From positions 62,001-126,000 of the forward strand of contig CAYXBQ010000004.1 of assembly GCA_964463375.1 (NCBI GenBank): a stretch of DNA of 64,000 nt, read 5' to 3'. Shown piece after piece: positions 43,265 through 51,571 of the stretch (within the stretch, counting starts at the first letter, position 1; each line of letters opens with the position of its first letter). The position numbers and the translations under genes are program-made. The notes under the pieces are model-generated. The model was not told the DNA's origin. It did not search any database and saw only the letters and a program-made list of their open reading frames with translations. Source of the stretch: UMGS1696 sp964463375 (GTDB taxonomy: Bacteria; Bacillota; Clostridia; Oscillospirales; CAG-272).

Positions 43265-45127
43265 CTACGCATTTTTCAGCTTGCTGACAAAGGGAACGGC
43301 GATGCGTACCGTGGTACCCACGTTGGGCTGGCTTTGCATGGAGATCTGGCCGCCGTGGGCTTCGATCAGCTCCTTGGCGATGGCAAGACCTAAGCCTGTG
43401 CCGCCGGCATCCGATGTACGGGATTTTTCTACCCGATAGAATCGCTCGAAAATGTGGGCAATGTCCTCGTTGGGAATGCCAATGCCGTTGTCGGTCACGG
43501 TGGTCACCAGCATCTCCCCTTCCCGGTGCTGCTCGATATCGATGTGGCCACCGTCCGGGGTATATTTGATCGCATTGGATATGATGTTGATCAGCACCTG
43601 CTCCAACCGCTGGCGGTCTCCTGTTACAAGGGGCAGACCCTCCTCGGCTTCGCAGTGGATCGTGTGTCCGTGGGCTTCCAGATCCGGCCGCATCACTTCG
43701 CAGAGCCGACGCACCGATGCCGGCAGATCAAAGCTTTCCACCTGCCACTGGGTACGCTTGTTGTCCAGTCGGGACAGCACCAGCAGATCCGATACGATCC
43801 GGGTCATACGGTCGCTTTCCGAAAGGATCATGTCTAAGAAATATTCTCGCATATCGCCTTCCATCTCCGGGTCGGACAAGATCGTCTCGGTGGCACCCTT
43901 GATGGAGGTCAGCGGTGTGCGCAGCTCGTGGGATACATTGGCAACAAACTCCCGGCGGCTCTCGTCCAATTCATACCGCCCGGTCACATCGTGGGCAATG
44001 AGGATACAGCCGGGTACCTTCTTGCGGCCTTCCACATACCGGATCACGCCTACGCTCACATCGTAGACCCGTCCCGCCACGATCCGATCCCGGAAGACAA
44101 AGCCATCCTTAGACCGTTCGGCCGCCGCATCCGGTGAAGTCAGCCGCAGCTTGCTGCCATCCCGTTGCAGAGGAATATCCATCCCTTCCAGACAAATGTC
44201 CAGCATGGTGACGGTGTCCGGTGTGGGCTGCTCACCGAGCTTCTGCTGCTCTCCCGTCCGCTGTCCTTCCCCAAAATTCTTTTGGTACAGCTCCGCAGCA
44301 CTGTTGTTCCAGTGGAGCAGCTTGCCGTTGGCGGAAAAGGTGAACACCGCATCCCGCAGGCTGGCCAGCACCGTTTGCAGCTTCTCTCGCTCCCCGGATA
44401 CCTCGTCCAGGGTGTCCTTCAGCTGGTCCTTCATGTAGTTGAAGTTTTCCGTCAGGATCCCCAGCTCGTCCCGGGAGTTGACCTCGATGGGATGGGTGAA
44501 GTCGCCCTCTGCCACCCGTCTTGTACCCCAGGTCAGCCGCTGGATGGGGGAGGTGATGGCTTTGGCAAGGAAGAAGGACAGCAGAATGGCAATGAAGATC
44601 CCCACGAACATGGCTTGCAGGATGATGGAGAAGATCACCTGGTTCAGCTGCCGCACCTCTTCCAAAGAATCCTTGATATACACGATCAGCGTGCCCTCCG
44701 ACAAAGGCAATGCCCAGTCCGCATATTCGGCACCGCTGATGATCCGGTTGTCGTACCGTCCGTTGATGGCAGACAGCAGGTTTGGCGTGATCTCCAAGGC
44801 TTCTCCCAGCTGTGTGTCCGACCCGGCCAGCATGGTGCCGTAGCCATCCAGTACATAGTAGTTCCGGTAGGCATCCACCCCTAAGATACTGCCGTAGGAG
44901 GACAGGATCTCCTTGAGCCGGTTCGAATCCGCTGCCGCTGTCGCCGCTTCCTGAAGCTCGTTATATAGGATCGTCTCCTCGGAAAAGCATTCGGTCATTT
45001 GGGCACTGAACTGGTCGGTGAAATAGCTGGATACGCCGTTCATCAAAATGGCAGACACGGCGCACATGACCGCCACGATGAATACCAATAAGATCAATAC
45101 GATCTTAAAATACAAGCTTTTGAACAT
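43265..45127 (-). CDS. walK: Cell-wall sensor histidine kinase WalK
   Basis: 620 residues from the ATG that shares one base with the walR stop (TAATG). Order: membrane helix 1 (about 8-30), extracellular Cache-like domain (31-170), membrane helix 2 (about 170-195), HAMP (about 195-245), PAS (about 255-370), HisKA with H400 in FVANVSHELRTPLTSIKGA, and HATPase with INIISNAIKYTPDGGHI, VTDNGIGIPNED and GTGLGLAIAKELIEAHGG. This is the WalK layout. It phosphorylates WalR to control peptidoglycan hydrolases and wall turnover. It is translationally coupled to walR and followed by two modulator genes. Confidence 0.93.
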   Translation of the reverse strand: MFKSLYFKIVLILLVFIVAVMCAVSAILMNGVSSYFTDQFSAQMTECFSEETILYNELQEAATAAADSNRLKEILSSYGSILGVDAYRNYYVLDGYGTMLAGSDTQLGEALEITPNLLSAINGRYDNRIISGAEYADWALPLSEGTLIVYIKDSLEEVRQLNQVIFSIILQAMFVGIFIAILLSFFLAKAITSPIQRLTWGTRRVAEGDFTHPIEVNSRDELGILTENFNYMKDQLKDTLDEVSGEREKLQTVLASLRDAVFTFSANGKLLHWNNSAAELYQKNFGEGQRTGEQQKLGEQPTPDTVTMLDICLEGMDIPLQRDGSKLRLTSPDAAAERSKDGFVFRDRIVAGRVYDVSVGVIRYVEGRKKVPGCILIAHDVTGRYELDESRREFVANVSHELRTPLTSIKGATETILSDPEMEGDMREYFLDMILSESDRMTRIVSDLLVLSRLDNKRTQWQVESFDLPASVRRLCEVMRPDLEAHGHTIHCEAEEGLPLVTGDRQRLEQVLINIISNAIKYTPDGGHIDIEQHREGEMLVTTVTDNGIGIPNEDIAHIFERFYRVEKSRTSDAGGTGLGLAIAKELIEAHGGQISMQSQPNVGTTVRIAVPFVSKLKNA

Positions 45128-45849
45128 TATCTTTTCGCAAGGAAATACCCCACGCCCCGCTTGGTCATCAGATATTCCGGCCGGGCAGGATCCTTTTCGA
45201 TCTTGTTGCGGATCCGGCATACGGTCACGTCCACGGTGCGGATATCGCCATAGTAGTCGTCATAGCCCCAAATGGCCTCCAGCAGTGCCTCACGGGAATA
45301 GGCCGTTCCCGCATTGGCCGCTAAGAACGCAATGAAATCGTAGTCCTTTTTGGACAGCTCGATGGGTTCATCGTTTTTGGTGACGGAGTAGTGGCTGGTG
45401 TCGATGGCAAGCTCGCCAATGCGGATCACATCTCCCACCTTCTTCTGCTGTGACAGCTGCTGCACCACCTCTCCGGACGACCGGCGGATATTGGCACGGA
45501 TCCGGGACAGCAGCTCCTTGAAGGAAAAGGGCTTGGTCACGTAGTCGTCGGCACCGGTATCCAGTCCCAAAATTTTGTCCTTTTCTTCCTCCCGTGCCGT
45601 CACAAAAATAATGGGCACCTGGGACACCAGCCGGATCTTTTCGCAGACCTCGAACCCATTCATCCGGGGCAGCATGATGTCCAGCAGGATCAGATCGTAC
45701 CCGCCGGTGAGGGCTTCGGTCAGTCCCGTCTCCCCATCGTAGGCACAGGTGCAGTCATAGCCTTCCTTTTTGATATTATACGCCAGCACCTGGGCGATAT
45801 TTTTTTCGTCCTCCACCACGAGGATACGCTTTTTTCCATTGTTTTCCAT
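45127..45849 (-). CDS. walR: Cell-wall response regulator WalR (OmpR family)
   Basis: 240 residues; start after GGAGGAG. Receiver domain: ILVVEDEKNIAQVLAYNIKKEGYDCTCAYDG in parts, phospho-acceptor Asp in YDLILLDIMLPRMNGFEVC, and the conserved Lys in DYVTKPFSFKELLSRIRA. The C-terminal winged helix has IELSKKDYDFIAFLAANAG, YGDIRTVDVTVCRIRNKIE and YLMTKRGVGYFL, close to WalR/YycF. Usually essential in Firmicutes. In this operon it is third, after two genes that do not occur in the Bacillus operon. Confidence 0.95.
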   Translation of the reverse strand: MENNGKKRILVVEDEKNIAQVLAYNIKKEGYDCTCAYDGETGLTEALTGGYDLILLDIMLPRMNGFEVCEKIRLVSQVPIIFVTAREEEKDKILGLDTGADDYVTKPFSFKELLSRIRANIRRSSGEVVQQLSQQKKVGDVIRIGELAIDTSHYSVTKNDEPIELSKKDYDFIAFLAANAGTAYSREALLEAIWGYDDYYGDIRTVDVTVCRIRNKIEKDPARPEYLMTKRGVGYFLAKR

Positions 45850-45877
45850 AGGCTCCTCCGTATCGGAAAAATCAGTG

Positions 45878-46939
45878 TTACTCTTGCCCGAACAAAACCA
45901 CATCTCGATACACTTCTCTGCCGCCGATCAGGTCACACAGCAGGGCGATCATCCGCTGGGAGCAGCCGTCGCCGCTGACCTGCACGATCACCTGGTCATG
46001 GTCTGTTAGATAGGCCGCTATTTCCCCATAGACCACATCCGGATCGGTACGGTAGTCCACCACAAAGTCCGGCTCGATCACCAGATATCCGGCTTCCCGC
46101 AGTGCATCCCGGTCGGTGTCCGTCTGTGCCGGCAGTACGTATTCCAGCCGACGACAGCACAGCGTTTCCAGAGCCTCGTTGACCGCATCCGCTTCTGCCA
46201 CGCTATGGGCACAGATACCGCCCAGCCCCGTCAGTCCCCACTGCCAATATTTTTCTTCCATAGAATTTTGGTGCAAAAACAGAGTGCAGGTCAGCCCGCT
46301 GTTCGCCACCACATCCTCTGCCGCCGGAAAGGTGGGGTTTTCGTAGTTGTCTCCGGTGACGATGTAGATCCGGCGCACATGGCTGTCTGTTTCTGTCGGC
46401 ACCATGGTCTCGTCTCGTTCCGTATCGGTGCGTATATCCGTACGATACATGGCTTCCAGCTCCTCCCAGCTGCGGGTGGACATGGCATCGGTCAGACGCA
46501 GTACCGTTTTGCCTTCCTCGGTCTGGATGTATGTGCAGGTCAGGGAAAACAGCTCGGCGATCCATTCGCTGTCCACATAGGTGTAGCCGTTTTCCCGGAA
46601 CACGCCGATGTTTTCGTACAGCTCCCCATTGACCACAGCCGTTTTGTCTCCGAATAAAATAGAGACGTAGCTCCCCGCCGGCCCTGTCACCAGCACATTG
46701 TCGCCGCCCTGGCTGTAGGACACCTGGATCTCCTCAAACATACTGAGCAGGTCTGCCGGGATGTGGTAGCGGTCGTCCTTTTGCAAAAGCGGTGCAATGC
46801 TGTCCTTGTACCAGGCCTCATCGTTGTGGAACAAGGACGGTACGCTGTATTCGCTCCCGGCAGCACCGGTGCCCAGCAGGAACAGAAGCAGCACCATCGT
46901 GCCAAAAAGCAAGCACAGTCGTTTTCGTGCCATGGTCAT
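45878..46939 (-). CDS. Secreted/anchored stalk-domain-like protein upstream of walR
   Basis: 353 residues. Signal peptide or anchor LCLLFGTMVLLLFLLGTGAAG. Residues 60-160 resemble a copper-amine-oxidase-N-like stalk (DLLSMFEEIQVSYSQGG; AVVNGELYENIGVFRENGYTYVDSEWIAELFSL), which is common in wall-bound clostridial proteins. Residues 180-350 contain RRIYIVTGDNYENPTFPAAE and LVIEPDFVVDYRTDPDVVYGEI; a polysaccharide-deacetylase-like fold is possible but I cannot see its metal triad. The start overlaps the upstream stop by 4 bp and walR starts 28 bp after it, so it is inside the walR operon, suggesting a wall-related role. Confidence 0.6.
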   Translation of the reverse strand: MTMARKRLCLLFGTMVLLLFLLGTGAAGSEYSVPSLFHNDEAWYKDSIAPLLQKDDRYHIPADLLSMFEEIQVSYSQGGDNVLVTGPAGSYVSILFGDKTAVVNGELYENIGVFRENGYTYVDSEWIAELFSLTCTYIQTEEGKTVLRLTDAMSTRSWEELEAMYRTDIRTDTERDETMVPTETDSHVRRIYIVTGDNYENPTFPAAEDVVANSGLTCTLFLHQNSMEEKYWQWGLTGLGGICAHSVAEADAVNEALETLCCRRLEYVLPAQTDTDRDALREAGYLVIEPDFVVDYRTDPDVVYGEIAAYLTDHDQVIVQVSGDGCSQRMIALLCDLIGGREVYRDVVLFGQE

Positions 46940-48051
46940 TCTGCCTCCCCATGGAGATGGTATGCCACCGCCAGATCCACCACCATGCCATAGCTGCGGG
47001 AGCCTTCTGCCGTCCCTTGCAGCACCAGGTAGGTGTTGTTCACCGTATCGCTCACATCAGCCGCCACGTTATCTCTATATTTGTCAAAAAATTCGCTGTA
47101 GCACTGCAGGTCATACCGCACCCGGAAATCCAGCGACTGCACCACCTCATAGTACAGCTCCGGCGAGGCGGTGTACAAGGGAGAAGCTAAGTATTCGTAC
47201 ATATTCAGATAGCCGCTGTACTGCATATACGGATCGTCCGAGCCGATGCAGACCAGGTAGGCTAAAAAGTTGGCTTCGTTCTCTCGTGCGATGCCCCGCT
47301 GGTGTGCCATTTCGTGGGCTGTGGTGTAGACATTGACAAAATAGGGATAGTTGGTGTTCAGGTTCGCTTCGCCGGTGAAATAGGTGTACATCCCGGAAAT
47401 GTGGGTGTAGGTCATAAAGGCAGACGAGGTGATCTGCTTCACCGGCACATGCAGCACCGGCAAAAAATCGTACTGCTCTGCCAGCTTTGCATAGGAATCC
47501 AAGCACAGCGACACGGTCTCTTTGTGGTCGTAGGGACGCACGGAGCCCTTGTTCTGCACGAAGGTCACGTCATTCGCCAGCCCGTTCAGCTTGTCCACCA
47601 CCACCATGGCCGTGTCGTACAGCTCCCGGGCCGATACCTCTTGTCTGTCCAGCCCTAATTTTTTGTCCACAGTGGTGCCTCTGTAGCCCGCCGCAAAGGA
47701 AGCCACGAACAGGGCATACAGCACTGCCGGGATGGTGAGCAGGCCGCAGAGAGCCCGGATCATATACCGCTTGCTCCGCTCTGCCTTGCGGATACTGACC
47801 ACCAGCAGCACGGTCATAGTGATGGGCAGGCTGAGGATGACAGTCTCTGCCAGCGAAAAAGGGATCCAGCTTGTCAGGTGGGCGGTGACGCTGCGGAAAA
47901 TGGTGCTCACATGGAGGTTGAACCAATCCGCAAAGGATCTGCTGCACAGAAAACCAATATGACAGACCGCCGCCACCAGGGTCAAAAACCACAGCGGCAA
48001 ACAAGCCACCGGCAGCCAGCGATGGAGCTTTCGCAAAGTACGCTTGATCAT
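46936..48051 (-). CDS. DUF3810 membrane protein with HExxH motif
   Basis: 371 residues. Three N-terminal membrane segments (LPVACLPLWFLTLVAAVCHIGFL; ETVILSLPITMTVLLVV; ALCGLLTIPAVLYALFVASF) then a soluble domain. TTAHEMAHQRGIARENEANF has a zincin-type HExxH (HEMAH) with a downstream Glu (ENEANF), so it is probably a membrane metallopeptidase. Family DUF3810 is uncharacterised. Start after AAAGGAT. It is the first gene of the six-gene unit ending in the yycI-like gene; position suggests regulated proteolysis or wall work linked to WalRK. Confidence 0.8.
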   Translation of the reverse strand: MIKRTLRKLHRWLPVACLPLWFLTLVAAVCHIGFLCSRSFADWFNLHVSTIFRSVTAHLTSWIPFSLAETVILSLPITMTVLLVVSIRKAERSKRYMIRALCGLLTIPAVLYALFVASFAAGYRGTTVDKKLGLDRQEVSARELYDTAMVVVDKLNGLANDVTFVQNKGSVRPYDHKETVSLCLDSYAKLAEQYDFLPVLHVPVKQITSSAFMTYTHISGMYTYFTGEANLNTNYPYFVNVYTTAHEMAHQRGIARENEANFLAYLVCIGSDDPYMQYSGYLNMYEYLASPLYTASPELYYEVVQSLDFRVRYDLQCYSEFFDKYRDNVAADVSDTVNNTYLVLQGTAEGSRSYGMVVDLAVAYHLHGEAE

Positions 48052-48094
48052 GGGAAATCCTTTCTATGGGAAATGGGGGATGGTCGTATTTTTC

Positions 48095-48170
48095 TTGCCA
48101 ATCGAGGGGGATACTGTGAAACTTATTTTTTTGTTTTTCCCTTGACAATCGAGGGGAGATATTGTATAAT
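48095..48170. repeat. Tandem duplicated promoter segment
   Basis: TTGCCAATCGAGGGGGATAC (from 48095) and TTGACAATCGAGGGGAGATA (from 48142) are near-identical and 47 bp apart. The right copy is an intact promoter for the stand-alone RNA; the left has lost its -10 (GAAACT). Confidence 0.65.
48142..48170 (+). promoter_or_regulatory. Consensus sigma-A promoter of stand-alone RNA copy 2
   Basis: TTGACA (48142-48147), 17-bp spacer, TATAAT (48165-48170). The TTGTCAA complement also gives a weak minus-strand -35 facing the DUF3810 gene. Confidence 0.9.
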
Positions 48171-48176
48171 AATATT

Positions 48177-48339
48177 GCAAGTACAGAAACCTGTGAGACG
48201 ATTCATCCTACGGTTGCTGGTACGAGTGACTCGAACAAGTCAAGTGGAAGAAAACTTCCCGAAAGAAATATCTTCACCCAACCGTGAGCCTGTCTGGTGC
48301 ACCAGATCCGATCTGGTGCGGCAGACGGCTCACTTTTTT
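48177..48339 (+). ncRNA. Stand-alone structured RNA, copy 2 of a two-member family
   Basis: About 163 nt. The 5' hairpin AACC-U-GUGAG / CCUAC-GGUU (48188-48215) matches copy 1 in sequence (AAACCTGT then CATCCTACGGTTGCTG) with a changed loop. The middle is different in sequence but again folds into hairpins (CGAG/CTCG near 48223; GGAAG/CTTCC near 48247). The 3' terminator keeps the three-layer form: GTGAGCC/GGCTCAC, GTCTG/CAGAC, ACCAGAT/ATCTGGT, the inner two layers having changed on both sides relative to copy 1. No ribosome site plus frame inside. It stands alone between two minus-strand genes. Confidence 0.75.
48284..48339 (+). terminator. Terminator hairpin of RNA copy 2
   Basis: GTGAGCC (48284-48290) / GGCTCAC (48327-48333) with inner paired layers, followed by six T. 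Confidence 0.9.
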
Positions 48340-48444
48340 GTGTTCTTGTAGTATACCCAGATCGCAAAAGCAAATCCGAGGATGCTGCAGAGATCGCCCA
48401 AAATCGCGAGAATACGCATACCTGAAACGGTAAAGATGCATTTC

Positions 48445-48468
48445 ATCCAGCATATGGCTGGATTTTTT
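48445..48468 (+). terminator. Second plus-strand terminator downstream of RNA copy 2
   Basis: ATCCAGC / GCTGGAT, 5-base loop, then six T (48463-48468). Only the plus orientation has a T-run, so it backs up RNA copy 2 or ends an unseen plus-strand transcript. Confidence 0.6.
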
Positions 48469-48541
48469 ATTTTCGTCGTAATACAAAGGGCGGTAGCAAG
48501 AGACAGACCTTTGTCCACCTCTTTCCTCTCTTCTGTCTACT

Positions 48542-50521
48542 TCAATATTCCGTCCGGTCGATCACGGTCTGCTTCAGTTCCGGGGACAGCCGGTTGAAAT
48601 ATTCCGCATATCCACCGATCCGCACCACCAAATTCTCATGCTGCTCCGGGTGGGCCAGTGCGTCCAGCAGCTCCTCCCGGGAGGCACAGGTGATCTGCAC
48701 CTGCATACCGCCGTCGGCAAAGAAGCCTTCTACCAGTGGCCGCAGCAGGGTGGTCAGGTGTCCCTTGGCTACCCGCAGGTTCGTCACCGGTGTGCCTATG
48801 ACATTGCCCGGGTGTAGCGCCGTGACGCTTTTCAACATAGCGGTGGGGCCCTTTACGTCTCGGCCGTGTATGGCACCGCAGGAGTCACACAGGGGATCGT
48901 TGTCTGCTCGTCCGTCCGGGGTGGCACGAATGCCCTTGCCTGCGTCTGCGTAGGTCACGAACTGGTTGGACACCGCAAAATATCTGCCGCCCGGTGTGCA
49001 GGTGTGGGTCTCGAAGCGACCGTAGATCCGGTCGGACAACAGTCCTGCGATCCGGTTGGCGTGGGGATCATCGTTCCCATGCTTGGGACATGCCTTGCAC
49101 TTTGCCAAAAATACCGGGTCACGTGCGTCCAACAGGGTGCAAAATTCTGCCGCTGTGTATGCCTTTTCGACAAACACCAGCTGCTCGATGGCTGCCATGG
49201 AGTCGATCACGTTGATCATCCCCGCCACGTTCATCACCGACCAATTGTACCGGGCACCACCGGCGTTGAAGTCCGTCTGCTTGTCGATGCAGTCGTCGAT
49301 GAACAGGGTCCGGATGGGCTGGGGACGATAGGTGGCTCTGGTCTTCCGGTGGGTCTCTAAGATCTCACAGACCTCATCTATGGTATGTTCTACTTCTGTC
49401 GTGTATGCATCCAGGAAGGCATCGAAGGTGGTGTAGTCCCCCAAATGTTCCCGGAAGAAAGTATCGAAGACCAGCGCCGTGTTGATCCCCGCATCGTCAG
49501 AGCCTACGTTGGACAGGCCCTCGATCATGGTCTCTGTGCAGCCGCCAAAGGCTAAGTAGTGCAGGTCATCCTCTATCACCTGAGGCAGTCTGTTGTGGAT
49601 CTCGCGCCGGAATCCCGTCCAGTTGTAGAAGGCGGGCTGACCGCAGCTGGTGCCAATGGAGGCATATGCCGCCTCCCACACCGCCTCCGGCATATCCTCC
49701 GTCACCAGCAGCTGGATGGAGGGACGGCGGCAGTTCCGGGCCGCTTGCAGACACTGGACGGTCAGCTCGTTGTAGTCGGGTCCCAGAGGAGAGGACCAGC
49801 CGTTGTTCACGTCCACGTGGCGGTAGAGCTCCCGCAGCAGGTCGATGATGTCCTCGCCGTGCCAATAGGGATACAGTCCCCGATCCAGGCCGCCTAAGTC
49901 ATCGCAGCCATCCACGTAGTACACAAAGTTCCACGCCACCACCGCTTCATAGATGTTCCGGGGCGTGTGGTTGGGTACCCATTCCAGCGCATCGATCAGG
50001 CAATCCGGTGCTGCTACCGAACGCAGATACGCCACGCACCGCTGCCGCAGTACCTCGATCCCACAGAGCAGCATGGTCATAGCTTCGCGGAATTCGCCCG
50101 CCGGCAGTGCATCCACCCGGTTCCGGTAGCCGATGAGCCCATCGTGCAGGATCCGGCGGAAGTTGATGAAGGAGTGGGTGTACCCGGCACCGCCAACGGT
50201 ATGAGGCGTGGTGATGGGTGCAACCCGGCCGGCGATCTCGTTCAGCAGCGGCACAGCCTCCGGCACCTTTTTTTCGATCTCACCGGGGATGTAACGCCAG
50301 GTGTAGGAGTACTCCGGCACTGCACCTAAGTAGTTGGTATTGGTGATAGAGAGGCCGCAGGGGTAGAGCTTTCCACCGTCATAGGGCGGCAGAGCGGCTG
50401 TTTGGAAGAAGTCGGCAGTGGCCTTGGAGAAGGACCACAGGGGCGTTTTGTCGGGACAGGTCAGCAGTCCCGCCGCATAATGCTCCCCCGCCTCCCGCAG
50501 TTTTTGTACGATAGATTCCAT
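48542..50521 (-). CDS. Glycyl radical enzyme (pyruvate formate-lyase-like), orphan
   Basis: 659 residues, shorter than most (commonly near 800). The active-site Cys is C328 in LAFGGCTETMIEG with the following E330, and the radical glycine is G637 in VVRIGGYAEYFNRLSPELKQ near the C-terminus, so both key residues are present. The N-terminal PFL-like barrel can be followed (TNTNYLGAVPEYSYTW; IPTTPH-like APITTPHTVGGAGYTHS). Substrate unknown: it is not a canonical PFL, choline lyase or diol dehydratase by motif. No radical-SAM activase gene lies nearby. Start after AAGGGGG. Its promoter has a 10-bp perfect inverted repeat just upstream, implying tight control. Confidence 0.8.
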   Translation of the reverse strand: MESIVQKLREAGEHYAAGLLTCPDKTPLWSFSKATADFFQTAALPPYDGGKLYPCGLSITNTNYLGAVPEYSYTWRYIPGEIEKKVPEAVPLLNEIAGRVAPITTPHTVGGAGYTHSFINFRRILHDGLIGYRNRVDALPAGEFREAMTMLLCGIEVLRQRCVAYLRSVAAPDCLIDALEWVPNHTPRNIYEAVVAWNFVYYVDGCDDLGGLDRGLYPYWHGEDIIDLLRELYRHVDVNNGWSSPLGPDYNELTVQCLQAARNCRRPSIQLLVTEDMPEAVWEAAYASIGTSCGQPAFYNWTGFRREIHNRLPQVIEDDLHYLAFGGCTETMIEGLSNVGSDDAGINTALVFDTFFREHLGDYTTFDAFLDAYTTEVEHTIDEVCEILETHRKTRATYRPQPIRTLFIDDCIDKQTDFNAGGARYNWSVMNVAGMINVIDSMAAIEQLVFVEKAYTAAEFCTLLDARDPVFLAKCKACPKHGNDDPHANRIAGLLSDRIYGRFETHTCTPGGRYFAVSNQFVTYADAGKGIRATPDGRADNDPLCDSCGAIHGRDVKGPTAMLKSVTALHPGNVIGTPVTNLRVAKGHLTTLLRPLVEGFFADGGMQVQITCASREELLDALAHPEQHENLVVRIGGYAEYFNRLSPELKQTVIDRTEY

Positions 50522-50637
50522 AAAAACCCCCTTTTCGGAGAAAGCAGAGATCTTGCTCTATATAATGAAATAGTAGGTCTGCTTCTATGCGCTCCGGCTG
50601 TATTCGGTCGGAGCCTGTTTGTCGTTTCTGTGGTTTT

Positions 50638-50666
50638 ATTATAACACATTCTGTAAGACCTGTCAA
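50638..50666 (-). promoter_or_regulatory. Consensus promoter of the glycyl radical enzyme gene
   Basis: Minus strand TTGACA (50661-50666), 17-bp spacer, TATAAT (50638-50643). The leader of about 110 bases has a hairpin GCTCCG / CGGAGC (50591-50614). Confidence 0.88.
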
Positions 50667-50691
50667 CTTCTGTAGAACCTATCTACAGAAG
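50667..50691. repeat. Perfect 10-bp inverted repeat upstream of the -35 (candidate operator)
   Basis: CTTCTGTAGA (50667-50676) and TCTACAGAAG (50682-50691) with a 5-bp spacer, abutting the -35 box. A related half-site (TCTGTAAGA) lies inside the promoter spacer at 50650-50658. Confidence 0.65.
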
Positions 50692-50752
50692 AAAAATCAG
50701 AAAGCAGCGCGCAGAGATCCACATGTGGGAACGTCTGCTTCTGCTTTCTGAT
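50692..50752 (-). terminator. Rho-independent terminator of the inositol monophosphatase-family gene
   Basis: Minus-strand stem ATCAGAAAGCAG / CTGCTTTCTGAT, 12-bp arms, then five T. Confidence 0.82.
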
Positions 50753-50755
50753 CTC

Positions 50756-51544
50756 TTATCGGATCTTCTCCATGGCCTCTGTGTATGCTGCTCCGCCTGC
50801 CACCACCGGACAAGGCTTGTCAAAGCACAGTGGCGTGCCGTCCATCTGCGTGATCCGGCCACCGGCTTCCGTGATGAGCAGTGACCCGGCGGCATAGTCC
50901 CAGGGAGAGAGCAGGTATTCGAAAAATACATCGCACCGGCCGGCCGCAATGTTCGCCAGATCCAGTGCCGCCGAACCGGAACGCCGGATGTCTCTTGCCT
51001 GCTGGAACAGGGTCCACAGGGTGCGGAAGGTCGGCTCTCCCAGCGTGTCTCGGTAGTACGGCGCTGTACCAAAGAGCACCAGGCTGTCCGACAGGCTCCG
51101 GTCACTCACGTGGAGCGGCACCTGCTGACCGTTCTCTGCCACATAGGCACCATGCCCCCGCTCTGCCGTGAACATAGCATCGGCATAAGGGTCGTAGATG
51201 GCACCGTACACCATGGTCCCCCGGTCGCACACGCCTACGGAAATGCAGCTGTGACGATAATCCTGCATAAAATTGGTGGTGCCATCGATGGGATCCACGA
51301 TCAGGGTCAGACCTTCGGCGATGCGGGCAGCGTGGGTATCTGCCGATTCCTCACCCAGCATATCTGCCGCCGGAAGAAGCCGTGCGAACTGTGTCCGCAG
51401 AAAATTCTCCGTCCGCACATCGTATTCGGTGACAAAATTTTGTTGGCCGCTTTTGCTGTGTGTCAAAAGGGACGAACGATCCGCCCCCAGCATGATCTTG
51501 GAGGCCTCCCGCAGCAGCGTCGGTATACAGGTGAAGTCAGACAT
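50756..51544 (-). CDS. Inositol monophosphatase-family phosphatase
   Basis: 262 residues. Mg-dependent, Li-sensitive-type sugar phosphatase fold. Motifs: LGEESAD (first metal Glu), LIVDPIDGTTNFMQDY (second motif, Asp-Ile/Asp-Gly) and LSPWDYAAGSLLITEAGG (third Asp). All metal ligands are present. Substrates in the family range from inositol phosphate to histidinol phosphate and fructose-1,6-bisphosphate, and some hydrolyse phosphoserine-like compounds. Start after AAAGGAG. It follows the DUF6873 gene by 27 bp, so one transcript. Confidence 0.92.
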   Translation of the reverse strand: MSDFTCIPTLLREASKIMLGADRSSLLTHSKSGQQNFVTEYDVRTENFLRTQFARLLPAADMLGEESADTHAARIAEGLTLIVDPIDGTTNFMQDYRHSCISVGVCDRGTMVYGAIYDPYADAMFTAERGHGAYVAENGQQVPLHVSDRSLSDSLVLFGTAPYYRDTLGEPTFRTLWTLFQQARDIRRSGSAALDLANIAAGRCDVFFEYLLSPWDYAAGSLLITEAGGRITQMDGTPLCFDKPCPVVAGGAAYTEAMEKIR

Positions 51545-51571
51545 GGTTTGCTCCTTTGCAAATAGTATAGT

